The notes: a model not told the origin generated them from the sequence alone. Positions 1 to 8,703 are shown, counted from the stretch's first letter. The stretch is DNA of 64,000 bases from Streptomyces sp. TLI_105 (GCF_900105415.1 NZ_FNSM01000001.1:4182501-4246500), one strand, 5' to 3'. Program-made: numbers and translations.

Positions 1-17
1 CGACGCGGCTCTTCCAT
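1..17 (-). CDS. pknB: 5' end of a Ser/Thr protein kinase gene (partial)
   Basis: Only the first five codons lie in the window, reading leftwards: ATG at 17-15, then Glu-Glu-Pro-Arg. A GGAGAGG ribosome-binding sequence sits upstream at about 30-36. From memory, the PASTA kinase downstream of pbpA in Streptomyces starts with MEEPR, and the position after fhaA-fhaB-pstP-rodA-pbpA fits that kinase. Its role there would be a membrane kinase that senses muropeptides and phosphorylates FHA and division proteins. Identity rests on five residues plus context, so it is tentative. Confidence 0.45.
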
Positions 18-91
18 AGCTAATCCAGCCCTCTCCGTCTGTCCCGACCGCACCCATGGGTGGTCCGGCGGTGTGTGCTGTTCGCGCATAC

Positions 92-132
92 GCTACCGGC
101 CCCGTGGAGGCGTTCCGCCCGGGGCCGGTAGC
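92..132 (-). terminator. Hairpin terminator after pbpA
   Basis: A perfect 13-bp inverted repeat (arms 92-104 and 120-132, 15-nt loop) lies 51 nt past the pbpA stop and before the start of the next gene. There is no clear T-run on either side, as is common in Streptomyces. It separates the kinase start from the division operon, so the kinase probably has its own promoter in 18-91. Confidence 0.7.
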
Positions 133-183
133 TGATACCTGACCGGTACCTGGCTGGTACCCGGCTCGTACGGGGGCCGGGGG

Positions 184-1650
184 TCAGCCCCGGGTCTTGA
201 TGACCGCCTTCATCACGGCCTTGGCGATCGGGGCGGCCAGACCGCCACCAGTGATGTCCTCACGGTCGGTGCCCGCCGAGTCCTCGACGACGACGGCGAC
301 CGCGACCGGGGAGCCCTCGGCGGTCTTCGCGTACGAGATGAACCAGGCGTAGGGGCGCTTGGCGTTCTTCTCGCCGTGCTGGGCCGTACCCGTCTTGCCG
401 CCGACCTTCACGCCGTCCATGTTCAGGTCGGCGTTGCCGCCGGTGCCCCTGGAGACGACGTTCTCCATCATCTGCTGGAGCTTCTGGGCGGTCTCCGGCG
501 AGACCGGGCGGCTCATCTCCTCCGGCTCGGTCTGCTTGATGATGTCGAGGTTCGGGGCCCGCAGCTGGTCGATCATGTACGGCTTCATCAGCTTGCCGTC
601 GTTGGCGATCGCCGCCGTGACCATCGCCATCTGCAGCGGGGTCGTCGCGGTGTTGAACTGGCCGATCGACGAGAGCGCGTTTCCACCGCGGTCGGCGTTC
701 TTGTCGAAGACGGAGGCCGAGGAACGAACCGGGGTGAACTGCTCGGCGTTGAAGCCGAACTTCTCCGCCATCTCGACCATCTTGTCGCGGCCGACGTCGT
801 CGCCGAGCTTCGCGAAGACCGAGTTGCAGGAGATCTCCAGCGCCCGGTTGAGGCTGGCGTTGGCACAGCCGTGGGCGTGGTTGACCATCTCCCGGTTGGA
901 GAGCGGGATCTTCCAGCCCTCGGGGGTGTCGGTCGCCGCGTTGATGTCGGTGACCTTGCCGTTCTCCAGCGCCGCGGCGGCGGTGACGACCTTGAAGACG
1001 GAGCCGGGCGGGTAGATCTCGCGGATCGCGCGGTTCAGCTTCGGCTTGTTCTTGTCCTTCTCCAGCGCGACCCAGGCCTTCTCGTCCTTGCCGGAGTAGC
1101 CGGCGAAGGTGGAGGGGTCGTACGAGGGCGTGGACGCCATCGCCAGGATCTTGCCGGTCTTCGGCTCGATGGCGACGACCGCGCCGGTCTTGTCGCCGAG
1201 GCCCTCGTAGGCGGCCTTCTGCGCGGCGCCGCTGAGGGTGGTGACGACGTCGCCGCCCTTCTTCTTCTCGCCGGTGAACATGGCGAGGGTGCGGTCGAAG
1301 AAGAGCCGGTCGTCGTTGCCGGTGAGGATGCCGTCCTCGATCTTCTCGATCTGGTTGGCGTCGTAGGCCTGCGAGGCGTACCCGGTGACCGGGGCCCACA
1401 TGGGGCCGTCCACGTAGGTCCGCTTGAACTTGTAGAACTTGTCGCCCGAGTCGACGGAGCCCGTTATGGGCTTGCCGTCGACGATGATGTTGCCGCGCTG
1501 GTTCGAGTACCGCTCGATCTGCACGCGCCGGTTCTTGGGGTGCGCGTTCAGCTCGTCGGCGCGGACGAGCTGGAGCCAGTTGTCCCGCAGGAGCAGGGCG
1601 AGGACGAGCAGGCCGCAGAAGATCGCGACCCGCCGCAGCGGCTTGTTCAC
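184..1650 (-). CDS. pbpA: Penicillin-binding protein (class B transpeptidase) PbpA
   Basis: A 488-residue D,D-transpeptidase that cross-links peptidoglycan outside the membrane as the partner of a SEDS glycosyltransferase. One N-terminal membrane segment spans about residues 8-22, followed by the dimerisation domain. The three penicillin-binding motifs are all present: SVFK at 217-220 (catalytic Ser217), SCN at 274-276 and KTG at 419-421. The start is GTG at 1650 because it overlaps the rodA stop as GTGA and the family's short cytoplasmic head (NKPLRR) follows at once; a longer frame upstream is only rodA read out of phase. It is the last gene of the fhaA-fhaB-pstP-rodA-pbpA run and is followed by a hairpin. 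Expression is probably coupled to rodA translation. Confidence 0.95.
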   Translation of the reverse strand: MNKPLRRVAIFCGLLVLALLLRDNWLQLVRADELNAHPKNRRVQIERYSNQRGNIIVDGKPITGSVDSGDKFYKFKRTYVDGPMWAPVTGYASQAYDANQIEKIEDGILTGNDDRLFFDRTLAMFTGEKKKGGDVVTTLSGAAQKAAYEGLGDKTGAVVAIEPKTGKILAMASTPSYDPSTFAGYSGKDEKAWVALEKDKNKPKLNRAIREIYPPGSVFKVVTAAAALENGKVTDINAATDTPEGWKIPLSNREMVNHAHGCANASLNRALEISCNSVFAKLGDDVGRDKMVEMAEKFGFNAEQFTPVRSSASVFDKNADRGGNALSSIGQFNTATTPLQMAMVTAAIANDGKLMKPYMIDQLRAPNLDIIKQTEPEEMSRPVSPETAQKLQQMMENVVSRGTGGNADLNMDGVKVGGKTGTAQHGEKNAKRPYAWFISYAKTAEGSPVAVAVVVEDSAGTDREDITGGGLAAPIAKAVMKAVIKTRG

Positions 1651-3077
1651 GGACGGACCACCTGGGTCATCTCGGCGTCGGGGGACGGGGCGGGCGCGGG
1701 CGCGGGACGGCGCGCGGTGTCGCTGATCCGGATGAGGATGCCGATCAGGGCCCAGTTGGCGATCACGGAGGAACCGCCGTACGCGAGGAACGGCATGGTC
1801 ATACCGGTGAGCGGGATGAGGCCCATCACACCGCCGGCGACGACGAAGATCTGGAGCGCGAAGGCACCGGAGAGGCCCATCGCGAGCAGCTTGCCGAAGG
1901 GGTCGCGGGCGGCGAGGGAGGTGCGCACACCGCGCTCGACGATCAGCCCGTACAGCAGCAGGAAGACCATGACGCCGGTCAGGCCGAGTTCCTCGCCGAC
2001 GGTGGCGAAGATGAAGTCGGAGTTGGCGGCGAAGCCGACCAGATCGGAGTTGCCCTGGCCGAGGCCGGTGCCGAGGATGCCGCCGGAGCCGAACGACATC
2101 AGCACCTGCGTCATCTGGTCGCAGGCCATGGCCATGTTGGAGCCCTCGGGCGCCGTCTTCAGGCACTCGAAGGGGTCGAGCCACGCGGCCACACGGGACT
2201 GCACATGGCTCGCCGTGGAACCGACGACGACCGCACCCGCGGTGGACATCAGCAGACCCATCACGACCCAGCTGGTCCGCTCCGTGGCCACGTACAGCAT
2301 GATCACGAACATGCCGAAGAACAGCAGCGACGTACCGAGGTCGTTCTCGAAGACCAGGATGAGCAGGCTGATCGCCCAGATCGTCAGGATCGGGCCCAGG
2401 TCGCGGCCGCGCGGCAGGTAGAGCCCCATGAACCGGCGGCTGGCCAGCGCCAGCGCATCTCTCTTCACCATCAGATAGCCGGAGAAGAACACGGCGAGGA
2501 CCAGCTTGGCGAACTCACCGGGCTGGATGGAGAAGCCGCCGACGTTGATCCAGATCTTGGCGCCGAAGACGTCCGCGCCGAGACCCGGGACGAGCGGCAG
2601 CAGCAGCAGCACGAGGGCCGCGACCATGGAGATGTACGTGTAGCGCTGCAGGACGCGGTGGTCCTTGAGCAGCAGCAGCACACCGACGAACATGGCGACG
2701 CCGATCGCCGAGTACATCATCTGGTTGGGGGCGTCCGGGGTGAACGTCTTGTACCGGGCGATGATGCGCGGCGACTGGTCGAGGCGCCAGATCAGCACCA
2801 GCCCCAGACCGTTCAGCAGGGTCGCCAGCGGCAGCAGCAGCGGGTCCGCGTACGGGGCCCACTTGCGCACCACGAGGTGGGCGACGGTCGCGAGCAGCGC
2901 CAGACCGAGTCCGTACCCGGCCATTCCGGCCGGGACCTTGCCGTCGATGGCCAGGCCCACGTTGAGGTACGCGAACACCGGGATGACGACGGCGAACGCG
3001 AGCAGCGCCAGCTCGGTGTTGCGGCGGCTCGGCGCCTCGATCGCGCCGATGGTGGTCGTGTTGGTGACAACGCTCAT
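1647..3077 (-). CDS. rodA: SEDS peptidoglycan glycosyltransferase RodA/FtsW family
   Basis: A 476-residue polytopic membrane protein of the SEDS family, which polymerises lipid II into glycan strands and works in a pair with a class B PBP, here pbpA. About ten to twelve hydrophobic segments are visible. Family landmarks include the PGEFAKLVLAVF segment and the GEELGLTG loop in the second half. The start is ATG at 3077 with AGGGGG about 12 nt upstream; it lies 26 nt after pstP. The stop overlaps the pbpA start by 4 nt, so the two are translationally coupled. In actinomycetes this pair is tied to the kinase/phosphatase/FHA module encoded upstream. Whether it acts in tip growth or sporulation septa cannot be told from sequence. 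Confidence 0.95.
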   Translation of the reverse strand: MSVVTNTTTIGAIEAPSRRNTELALLAFAVVIPVFAYLNVGLAIDGKVPAGMAGYGLGLALLATVAHLVVRKWAPYADPLLLPLATLLNGLGLVLIWRLDQSPRIIARYKTFTPDAPNQMMYSAIGVAMFVGVLLLLKDHRVLQRYTYISMVAALVLLLLPLVPGLGADVFGAKIWINVGGFSIQPGEFAKLVLAVFFSGYLMVKRDALALASRRFMGLYLPRGRDLGPILTIWAISLLILVFENDLGTSLLFFGMFVIMLYVATERTSWVVMGLLMSTAGAVVVGSTASHVQSRVAAWLDPFECLKTAPEGSNMAMACDQMTQVLMSFGSGGILGTGLGQGNSDLVGFAANSDFIFATVGEELGLTGVMVFLLLYGLIVERGVRTSLAARDPFGKLLAMGLSGAFALQIFVVAGGVMGLIPLTGMTMPFLAYGGSSVIANWALIGILIRISDTARRPAPAPAPSPDAEMTQVVRP

Positions 3078-3103
3078 GGTGGTGAAAGGCCCCCTACGGG
3101 TGC

Positions 3104-4597
3104 TTACTGCTTGCCGCAGTTCGAGGCCAGCTTCTGCTCCTCCGCGGTGAGGGTGGGACCCGGGGACGGAGCGGCTGTGGTGGGCTTGGGGTCGGGGGTG
3201 GCGGCATCGCCGGGCTTCTGGGTGGCCGGCGGCTTGCTCGCCTGGTCGGCGGCCTTCTCGGCGGCGGCGTGCCGCTGCTCGGCCTTCTTGCAGGCCGAGG
3301 CCTGCAGGGCCAGCTCCGAGAGCTTCGTCTCGGCCTTGGCGAGGCTGCCGCCCGCGATCGTGTCCTCGACCTGCTTCCGCTGGTAGGCGGGGAGGTACTT
3401 GAGTTCGATCTCGGGGTGGTCCTTCTCGACCTTCGAGAGCGACACCCACGCCAGGTCCTGGCTGATGCCCTGGTACAGCGCCACGTGCTGGTCCTTGGAA
3501 CCCACGAAGTACTGCGTCTGCGTCCAGCGCCAGCCGCCGTACAGCCCGCCGCCGAGGATCGCGAGGACGAGGACGAGGAAGAAGGAGCGCTTGAGCCACT
3601 TGCGGCCGGTGCGCGGCTTGACGAAGTCCTCGTCCGTGTACGACTCGAAGGAGCCCTGCGGGGGCATGCCGCCGTAGCCGTGGTCGTCGCCGCTGCCGGG
3701 CGGGCCGAAGCCGCCGGCGGGCGGCTGGTGGTGCGGCGCGGAGCGGCCGAGGCCCGAGGCGCGGCCGGCCGGGGTCTGCATCGCCCCGCCGTCGTTGAGC
3801 TGCGCCTGGTTCTCGGCGACGGCGCCCACGATGACCGGGGTGTCGCTGAGGTGGCCGGCGAGGGTGTCGCCGCCGTCGACGTCGAGGACGTCGGCGACGA
3901 TCACCGTGATGTTGTCAGGGCCGCCGCCGCGCAGCGCGAGCTGGATCAGCTCCTGCACGGTCTCCTGCGGGCCCTGGTAGCTGGCGAGGGTGTCCTCGAG
4001 GGTCTGGTGCGAGACCACGCCGGACAGGCCGTCGGAGCAGATCAGGTAGCGGTCGCCGGCCCGGACCTCACGGATGGAGAGGTCGGGTTCGACGTGGTCG
4101 CCGCTGCCGAGCGCGCGCATGAGGAGCGAGCGCTGCGGGTGGGTGGTGGCCTCTTCCTCGGTGATCCGGCCCTCGTCGACGAGGCGCTGGACCCAGGTGT
4201 GGTCCTGGGTGATCTGGGTGAGGACGCCGTCGCGGAGCAGATAGGCGCGGGAGTCTCCGACGTGCACGAGCCCGAGCCGCTGGCCGGTCCACAGGAGGGC
4301 GGTGAGCGTGGTGCCCATGCCCTCCAGCTGCGGGTCCTCCTCGACCATCATCCGCAGCTGGTCGTTGGCGCGCTGCACCGCCGTACCGAGCGAGGTGAGG
4401 ATGTCGGAGCCGGGGACGTCGTCGTCGAGCGTGACGAGCGTGGAGATCACCTCGGAGGAGGCGACCTCGCCGGCGGCCTGTCCGCCCATGCCGTCGGCGA
4501 TGGCGAGCAGCCGGGGCCCGGCGTAGCCCGAGTCCTCGTTGCCCTCGCGGATCATGCCCTTGTGCGAGCCCGCGGCGAATCGCAGGGACAGAGTCAT
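3104..4597 (-). CDS. pstP: PP2C-type Ser/Thr protein phosphatase, membrane-anchored
   Basis: A 497-residue metal-dependent phosphatase that reverses phosphorylation by the neighbouring Ser/Thr kinases. The catalytic domain occupies residues 1-240, with the metal-binding motifs NEDS (20-23), ADGMGG (34-39, metal Asp35), GDSRAY, CSDGLSG (188-193) and GGGPDNIT (224-231). A Gly/Pro-rich linker follows, then one membrane helix at about 339-357, then an extracellular Lys/Ala-rich coiled region ending in a Pro/Thr-rich tail. I chose ATG at 4597 because the PP2C fold starts immediately (MTLSLRFAAG). The frame continues upstream, but residues there are not family-like. It sits between fhaB and rodA in one operon, with a 179-nt gap to fhaB. 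Confidence 0.93.
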   Translation of the reverse strand: MTLSLRFAAGSHKGMIREGNEDSGYAGPRLLAIADGMGGQAAGEVASSEVISTLVTLDDDVPGSDILTSLGTAVQRANDQLRMMVEEDPQLEGMGTTLTALLWTGQRLGLVHVGDSRAYLLRDGVLTQITQDHTWVQRLVDEGRITEEEATTHPQRSLLMRALGSGDHVEPDLSIREVRAGDRYLICSDGLSGVVSHQTLEDTLASYQGPQETVQELIQLALRGGGPDNITVIVADVLDVDGGDTLAGHLSDTPVIVGAVAENQAQLNDGGAMQTPAGRASGLGRSAPHHQPPAGGFGPPGSGDDHGYGGMPPQGSFESYTDEDFVKPRTGRKWLKRSFFLVLVLAILGGGLYGGWRWTQTQYFVGSKDQHVALYQGISQDLAWVSLSKVEKDHPEIELKYLPAYQRKQVEDTIAGGSLAKAETKLSELALQASACKKAEQRHAAAEKAADQASKPPATQKPGDAATPDPKPTTAAPSPGPTLTAEEQKLASNCGKQ

Positions 4598-4776
4598 GCG
4601 CACCTGCCCTGTCGACGCTGCATCGGGGTACAGCCGGTCTCGACCCACACTGCCCACCCTCCGGTCGCTCCGGTCACGCCGGTCGATTCAGTCGCTCCGG
4701 TCGGGAGCGCGGCACGTCCCGCGGCGGGGACCGTCCCGGCTCGCTCGCTCCGCTCGCGCTCATTCATGTCGTAGCA

Positions 4777-5295
4777 CTACTTCCGAAGCTCGATGACGGT
4801 CTTGCCGATGCGGATCGGCGCGCCCAGCGGAATCGGCGTGGCGGTGGTGAGGCGGGTCCGGTCGAGATAGGTGCCGTTGGTGGACCCGAGGTCCTCGACG
4901 ATCCACTGGCCGTCCCGGTCCGGGTAGATCCGGGCGTGACGGCTGGAGGCGTAGTCGTCGTCGAGGACGATCGTCGAGTCGTGCGCCCGGCCCAGCGTGA
5001 TCGTCTGGCCCTGGAGGGCGACGGTCGTGCCGGTGAGGGTGCCCTCGGAGACGACCAGCTTGGTCGGGGCACCGCGGCGCTGGCGGCCACCCGCGTTCTG
5101 CTGGCCGCGCTGCTGCGGAGGCGCGGCCGCCTGGCGCGCGTTCTGCTGGGGTCGCGCCTCCTGGCGCCGCGAACCGCGCTGGGTGACCCGTGTGCCGAAC
5201 AGGTCACTGCGAATGACCTGAACGGCCACGATGACGAACAGCCACAGAACGGCCAGGAAACCCAACCGCATGACCGTCAGGGTCAGCTCTGACAT
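4777..5295 (-). CDS. fhaB: FHA-domain membrane protein FhaB/FipA type
   Basis: A 172-residue protein with an N-terminal membrane helix (about 8-28), a Gln/Arg-rich linker (40-80) and a C-terminal forkhead-associated domain (about 85-172). The phosphothreonine-binding residues are present in the motifs LGRAHDS, SSRHARI and GSTNGTYLD. FHA domains read phospho-Thr marks, so it most likely docks phosphorylated division or wall proteins at the membrane. It starts at ATG 5295, 10 nt after fhaA, and belongs to the same operon. The 179-nt gap to pstP contains small CGGTCGCTCC repeats and no visible promoter. Confidence 0.92.
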   Translation of the reverse strand: MSELTLTVMRLGFLAVLWLFVIVAVQVIRSDLFGTRVTQRGSRRQEARPQQNARQAAAPPQQRGQQNAGGRQRRGAPTKLVVSEGTLTGTTVALQGQTITLGRAHDSTIVLDDDYASSRHARIYPDRDGQWIVEDLGSTNGTYLDRTRLTTATPIPLGAPIRIGKTVIELRK

Positions 5296-5305
5296 TGCCC
5301 CCGCT

Positions 5306-6160
5306 TCACCCTTCGGCTTGCCGGTAAACGATGGTGGTGCTGCCCACGACGATCCGCGAGCCGTCGCGGAGCGTAGCGCGGGTGGTGTGCTGCCCGTCCA
5401 CCACGATGCCGTTGGTGGATCCCAGATCCTGGATCGTCGAGGGCGTTCCGGTCCGGATCTCGCAGTGCCGGCGGGAGACGCCGGGATCGTCGATCCTCAC
5501 GTCCGCGTCGGTGCTGCGGCCGAGGACCAGGGTCGGGCGGGAGATCTGATGGCGGGTGCCGTTGATCTCGATCCAGCGGCGCACCGGAGCGCCCGCTCCG
5601 CCGTGGGTGGCGGGGCCGGGCATGGATCCGGGGCCGCCCGCCGGGCGTCCGGCGGGCGCCGTCGGCCGGTGGCCGGGCGCGCCGGGAGGCGGGGAGGCGG
5701 GCATGGGCGGGGCGCCGGCCGGGGGGTACCCGTAGCCGCCGCGGCCCTGCTGCTGATGCTGCTGCTGTGGCTGAGGCTGTGACGTACTCGACGCCAGCGT
5801 GCGGCTGCGGACGCGGTACAGGCCGGTGTCGAGGTCCTCGGCCTTCTCCAGGTGGACCTTGATCGGGCCCATGAAGGTGTACCGCTGCTGCTTCGCGTAG
5901 TCCCTGACCAGGCCGGCGAGCTCGTCGCCGAGCTGGCCCGAGTAGGGGCTGAGACGCTCGTAGTCCGGCGTGCTCAGCTCCACGATGAAGTCGTTGGGGA
6001 CGACCGTCCGCTCGCGGTTCCAGATCGTCGCGTTGTTGTCGCACTCGCGCTGGAGCGCGCCGGCGATCTCGACGGGCTGGACCTCGGACTTGAAGACCTT
6101 GGCGAAGGTGCCGTTGACCAGACCTTCGAGACGCTGCTCGAAACGCTTCAGGACTCCCAT
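5306..6160 (-). CDS. fhaA: FhaA: DUF3662 plus FHA domain protein
   Basis: A 284-residue cytoplasmic adaptor. Residues 1-125 form the DUF3662 domain (starting MGVLKRFEQRLEGLVNGTF). Residues 127-205 are a Gln/Gly/Pro-rich linker with poly-Gln runs. Residues 205-282 are an FHA domain with LGRSTDADV, SRRHCEI and GSTNGIVVDG. In mycobacteria the orthologue binds the phosphorylated pseudokinase domain of MviN and modulates wall synthesis; the same role here is inference. It starts at ATG 6160 with a very strong GGAGGAGG box at 6166-6173, as expected for the first gene of the operon. The promoter must lie in 6174-6600, which also holds two DnaA-box-like sequences. Confidence 0.94.
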   Translation of the reverse strand: MGVLKRFEQRLEGLVNGTFAKVFKSEVQPVEIAGALQRECDNNATIWNRERTVVPNDFIVELSTPDYERLSPYSGQLGDELAGLVRDYAKQQRYTFMGPIKVHLEKAEDLDTGLYRVRSRTLASSTSQPQPQQQHQQQGRGGYGYPPAGAPPMPASPPPGAPGHRPTAPAGRPAGGPGSMPGPATHGGAGAPVRRWIEINGTRHQISRPTLVLGRSTDADVRIDDPGVSRRHCEIRTGTPSTIQDLGSTNGIVVDGQHTTRATLRDGSRIVVGSTTIVYRQAEG

Positions 6161-6626
6161 GGGGCACCTCCTCCGTCGTTGTCGCCCTGGTACTGCTTAC
6201 TGATCGTATCCACGCGTCGGGAAATCGGCTGGTTCCCCTTCTCTGCCCTGTGGACGAGTGTCACCTCTCACAGGCTTTCCCCACGGATCGTAGAGGCGGC
6301 CTGTGGACAGTGTCCCGCACCCGGCTGTGGGAGCGGAGGCTCGGGCCGGGGTTCAGGACCGGTCCGTCCCCTTCCTCCCCCCTTCTTCCTCTCTTCCGCC
6401 GTCCTTCTCCCTTCCGCTCCCTCCCTCTTCCTCCCTCTCCCTCCCGGACGTGCCCACTCCTCCCGGCTCGCGCTCCGAGCGATCGCGTCGTCGCTCCCTC
6501 CCTCTCCTTGTTCTCGGGGAGCGGGGGCGAAACAACGGATGTGAATCCACGGTCTGCGACGTGCTAATCTTCAGATGTCGCCAGGCGCTCCCACTGAAAA
6601 GTGAGAGGGCAGGGAGACCACCCAAT
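6161..6626. other. 466-nt intergenic region with a pyrimidine tract
   Basis: Spacer between the divergent fhaA operon and tRNA-Leu. It holds two DnaA-box-like sequences (listed separately) and an almost pure C/T tract at 6364-6445, with a second shorter one near 6490. A stem with a GAAA loop lies at about 6585-6604 just before the tRNA. A possible tRNA promoter -10 hexamer TAATCT is at 6565-6570, but no good -35 sits at the right distance. No protein-coding gene is supported. Confidence 0.6.
6249..6310 (-). promoter_or_regulatory. Two DnaA-box-like 9-mers
   Basis: On the minus strand, TCGTCCACA (6249-6257) and CTGTCCACA (6302-6310) both fit the relaxed Streptomyces DnaA consensus, which is two pyrimidines, one non-T base, then TCCACA. 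They lie in the same orientation, 53 bp apart, in the fhaA upstream region. They could be DnaA regulatory or titration sites; binding is inferred. Confidence 0.45.
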
Positions 6627-6713
6627 GCGCGGGTGGCGGAATAGGCAGACGCGCTGGATTCAGGTTCCAGTGCCCGAAAGGGCGTGGGGGTTCAACTCCC
6701 CCCTCGCGCACCA
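6627..6713 (+). tRNA. tRNA-Leu (anticodon CAG)
   Basis: A complete 87-nt class II tRNA with encoded CCA. The 7-bp acceptor stem pairs 6627-6633 with 6703-6709 (one G-U pair), with discriminator A at 6710 and CCA at 6711-6713. The anticodon stem CTGGA/TCCAG encloses loop TTCAGGT with anticodon CAG at 6661-6663. The long variable arm is a GCCC/GGGC hairpin, and the T arm is GGGGG-TTCAACT-CCCCC. It decodes CUG, the commonest leucine codon in such genomes. A strong terminator follows at once. Confidence 0.98.
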
Positions 6714-6718
6714 GACGG

Positions 6719-6749
6719 AAGCCCCGTAGGTCATCGACCTACGGGGCTT
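6719..6749 (+). terminator. Rho-independent terminator of tRNA-Leu
   Basis: A 14-bp inverted repeat with a 3-nt loop: AAGCCCCGTAGGTC at 6719-6732 pairs with 6736-6749, ending in TTT. It starts 6 nt after the tRNA CCA end. Confidence 0.92.
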
Positions 6750-6888
6750 TCGCGTATGCCAGGGCGGATGTGAGCCTTCCCACGTCGGGACGCTCGTGGG
6801 GGCGCTCGTCGGGGCCGCGACTTTTGTCTTCCGAGGGCGAGACGAAAGAGGGACGTCCGGGGGGACGGGCACTGCCTAGGGTTCGAGC

Positions 6889-8703
6889 GTGGACGCTATG
6901 TCGAAGTCGGGGGGCCGGCTCGCGATGTCGAAGTCGGGGGGCCGGACCGCGCGGGAGACCGCGGCCAGGGCCGCCGCCTGGTGGAACTGGCTCGTGATGC
7001 CCGGGCACTGGTCACGGCGCAGGATCACCGGCGAGGTGGCCCTCGCCGTGGTCGTCGCGCTGCTGGCGGCGGGCTCCGAGGAACTCCTGGGCGGCGAGGG
7101 AGGGCGGCTGGCCGCCGTCGCCGCGGGTGCGGCCGTGCTGTCGCTGCTGCGGCGCAGACTCCCCGCGGGCGTGCTCGTCCTGACCGCCGGCCTCGCGCCC
7201 TTCCTGCCCGGCCTCGGACCCCTGCTCATCGTGCTCGGCTGGTCGTCCGGCCGGTACGTCGCCAGCCCCGGGCGGGCGCTGGCCGCGTTCATCGCCGCCT
7301 TCGTCCTGGACGTCGGCGGGACGCTCCTGGAGACCTGGGACAGGCAGCGGCTCCTCACCATCGCCTTCATGGCCACCCTCTACTACCTGGGCACCACGCT
7401 GGCCCCCGGCCTCGCCCACCGCTACTGGGCCCAGCGGCGGACCCTGCTGCACGCCCTCCAGGAGCGCAACGCGCAGCTGCTGCGCGAGCGGAACATGGTG
7501 GTCTGGCAGGCCAGACTGCGCGAGCGGCAGCGGATCGCCCAGGACATGCACGACAGCCTCGGGCACCAGCTGGCGCTGATCGCCGTGCACACGGGCGCCC
7601 TCGAAGTGGACCGGGAGCTGGGCGAGCGGCAGCGCGAGGTGGTCGGCGTCCTGCGGAACGCCTCGGTGACCGCCATGCACGAACTGCGGGAGGTCGTCGG
7701 GATACTCCGCGACGGGGTCGCGGCGGAGGACGGCACCCCGTCGGCGCCCGCGCCGGCCGGGGACGAGACGGGGCGGGCCGCGCGCGGGACCGCCGGCATC
7801 GAGGGGCTCGTGGCGGCGGCCCGGGCCGCCGGCACCTCGGTCGGGCTGCGGCGGCTGGGGGAGGAGAGAGCACTGGCGCCGGCCGCCGACCACGCCGCGT
7901 ACAGGATCGTGCAGGAGGCCCTGACCAACGCCTACAAGTACGCGCCGGGGGCGCCGATCGGCGTCGAGCTGCGCTACGAGCCGGACACCTTCGTCGTGGA
8001 GATCGTCAACGGCGAGCCGGTGGACGGTCCGGTGAAGGACGTGGTGAGCGGCGGGCAGGGGCTGACCGGCCTCGCCGAGCGGGCCCGCCTGGTGGGCGGC
8101 ATGTGCCATGCGGGCCCGGCCGACGGCGGCGGGTTCCGGGTCGCCGGGATGCTGCCGTACGGGGCGGCGCCGGTCGCCGAGGCAGCGCCTTTGGTCGATG
8201 CGGCCGACGACTTCCGACAGCAGACCACGAAGCCGCTGGTGGGCGATGGTCGTCCGGTCCCGGTCGGACCGGCCGACTGGACGTTCACGGAGCGGGAGTT
8301 GGCGATGGCGGTGCGTGGGGGCAGGAGCAGGAGCACGGGCGGGGCGGTCGCACTGGGCTGCGGGATCGCGTTCGCGGCGCTCGTCCTGCTGGTGGTGGCG
8401 GGGGGCTTCGGCCTCTACTTCCTCATGGGCTCCTTGAAGGACGGCATGATCGACCCCGCCCAGTACGAGGCGGTGAAGGTCGGGATGACCGAGAAGGAGG
8501 TCCGGGACCAGTTGCCCCCCGGCGACACCATAGCCACGGCGGGGCTGGAGGGCACGGGGCCCGCGCGGCCCGAGGGCGCCGACTGCCTGGTGCTGATGTC
8601 CTCGGACATGGGCGAGACCTATGACGAGGAGCCCGTTTTCCGGTTCTGCTTCAAGGACGGCAAGCTGATCGAGAAGAAGTCGTACTCGGTCGAGCAGCGC
8701 TAG
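6889..8703 (+). CDS. NarL-type sensor histidine kinase with C-terminal TM/BamE-like module
   Basis: A 604-residue kinase, first gene of a two-component pair. Four or five hydrophobic segments (about 45-170) form a membrane sensor without a large outer domain. The HisKA_3 dimerisation helix carries the phospho-acceptor in QDMHDSLGH (His221). The HATPase_c domain shows EALTNAYKYA and GGQGLTGLAERA. Unusually, the protein does not stop there: a linker leads to an extra membrane helix at about 487-510. A roughly 90-residue tail follows containing VKVGMTEKEVRDQL, like BamE/SmpA modules, which would lie outside the cell. I use GTG 6889, preceded by TAGGGT, a possible -10 of a leaderless transcript. 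ATG 6898 and ATG 6925 are alternatives, because a 27-bp direct repeat duplicates the head MSKSGGR. The response regulator follows after 38 nt. Confidence 0.85.
   Translation: MDAMSKSGGRLAMSKSGGRTARETAARAAAWWNWLVMPGHWSRRRITGEVALAVVVALLAAGSEELLGGEGGRLAAVAAGAAVLSLLRRRLPAGVLVLTAGLAPFLPGLGPLLIVLGWSSGRYVASPGRALAAFIAAFVLDVGGTLLETWDRQRLLTIAFMATLYYLGTTLAPGLAHRYWAQRRTLLHALQERNAQLLRERNMVVWQARLRERQRIAQDMHDSLGHQLALIAVHTGALEVDRELGERQREVVGVLRNASVTAMHELREVVGILRDGVAAEDGTPSAPAPAGDETGRAARGTAGIEGLVAAARAAGTSVGLRRLGEERALAPAADHAAYRIVQEALTNAYKYAPGAPIGVELRYEPDTFVVEIVNGEPVDGPVKDVVSGGQGLTGLAERARLVGGMCHAGPADGGGFRVAGMLPYGAAPVAEAAPLVDAADDFRQQTTKPLVGDGRPVPVGPADWTFTERELAMAVRGGRSRSTGGAVALGCGIAFAALVLLVVAGGFGLYFLMGSLKDGMIDPAQYEAVKVGMTEKEVRDQLPPGDTIATAGLEGTGPARPEGADCLVLMSSDMGETYDEEPVFRFCFKDGKLIEKKSYSVEQR

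Noticed and set aside
376..2421. Long open frames opposite pbpA/rodA and opposite most other genes
   Set aside because: They mirror the third-position GC bias of the real genes, have biased His/Arg/Gly composition and no family motifs.
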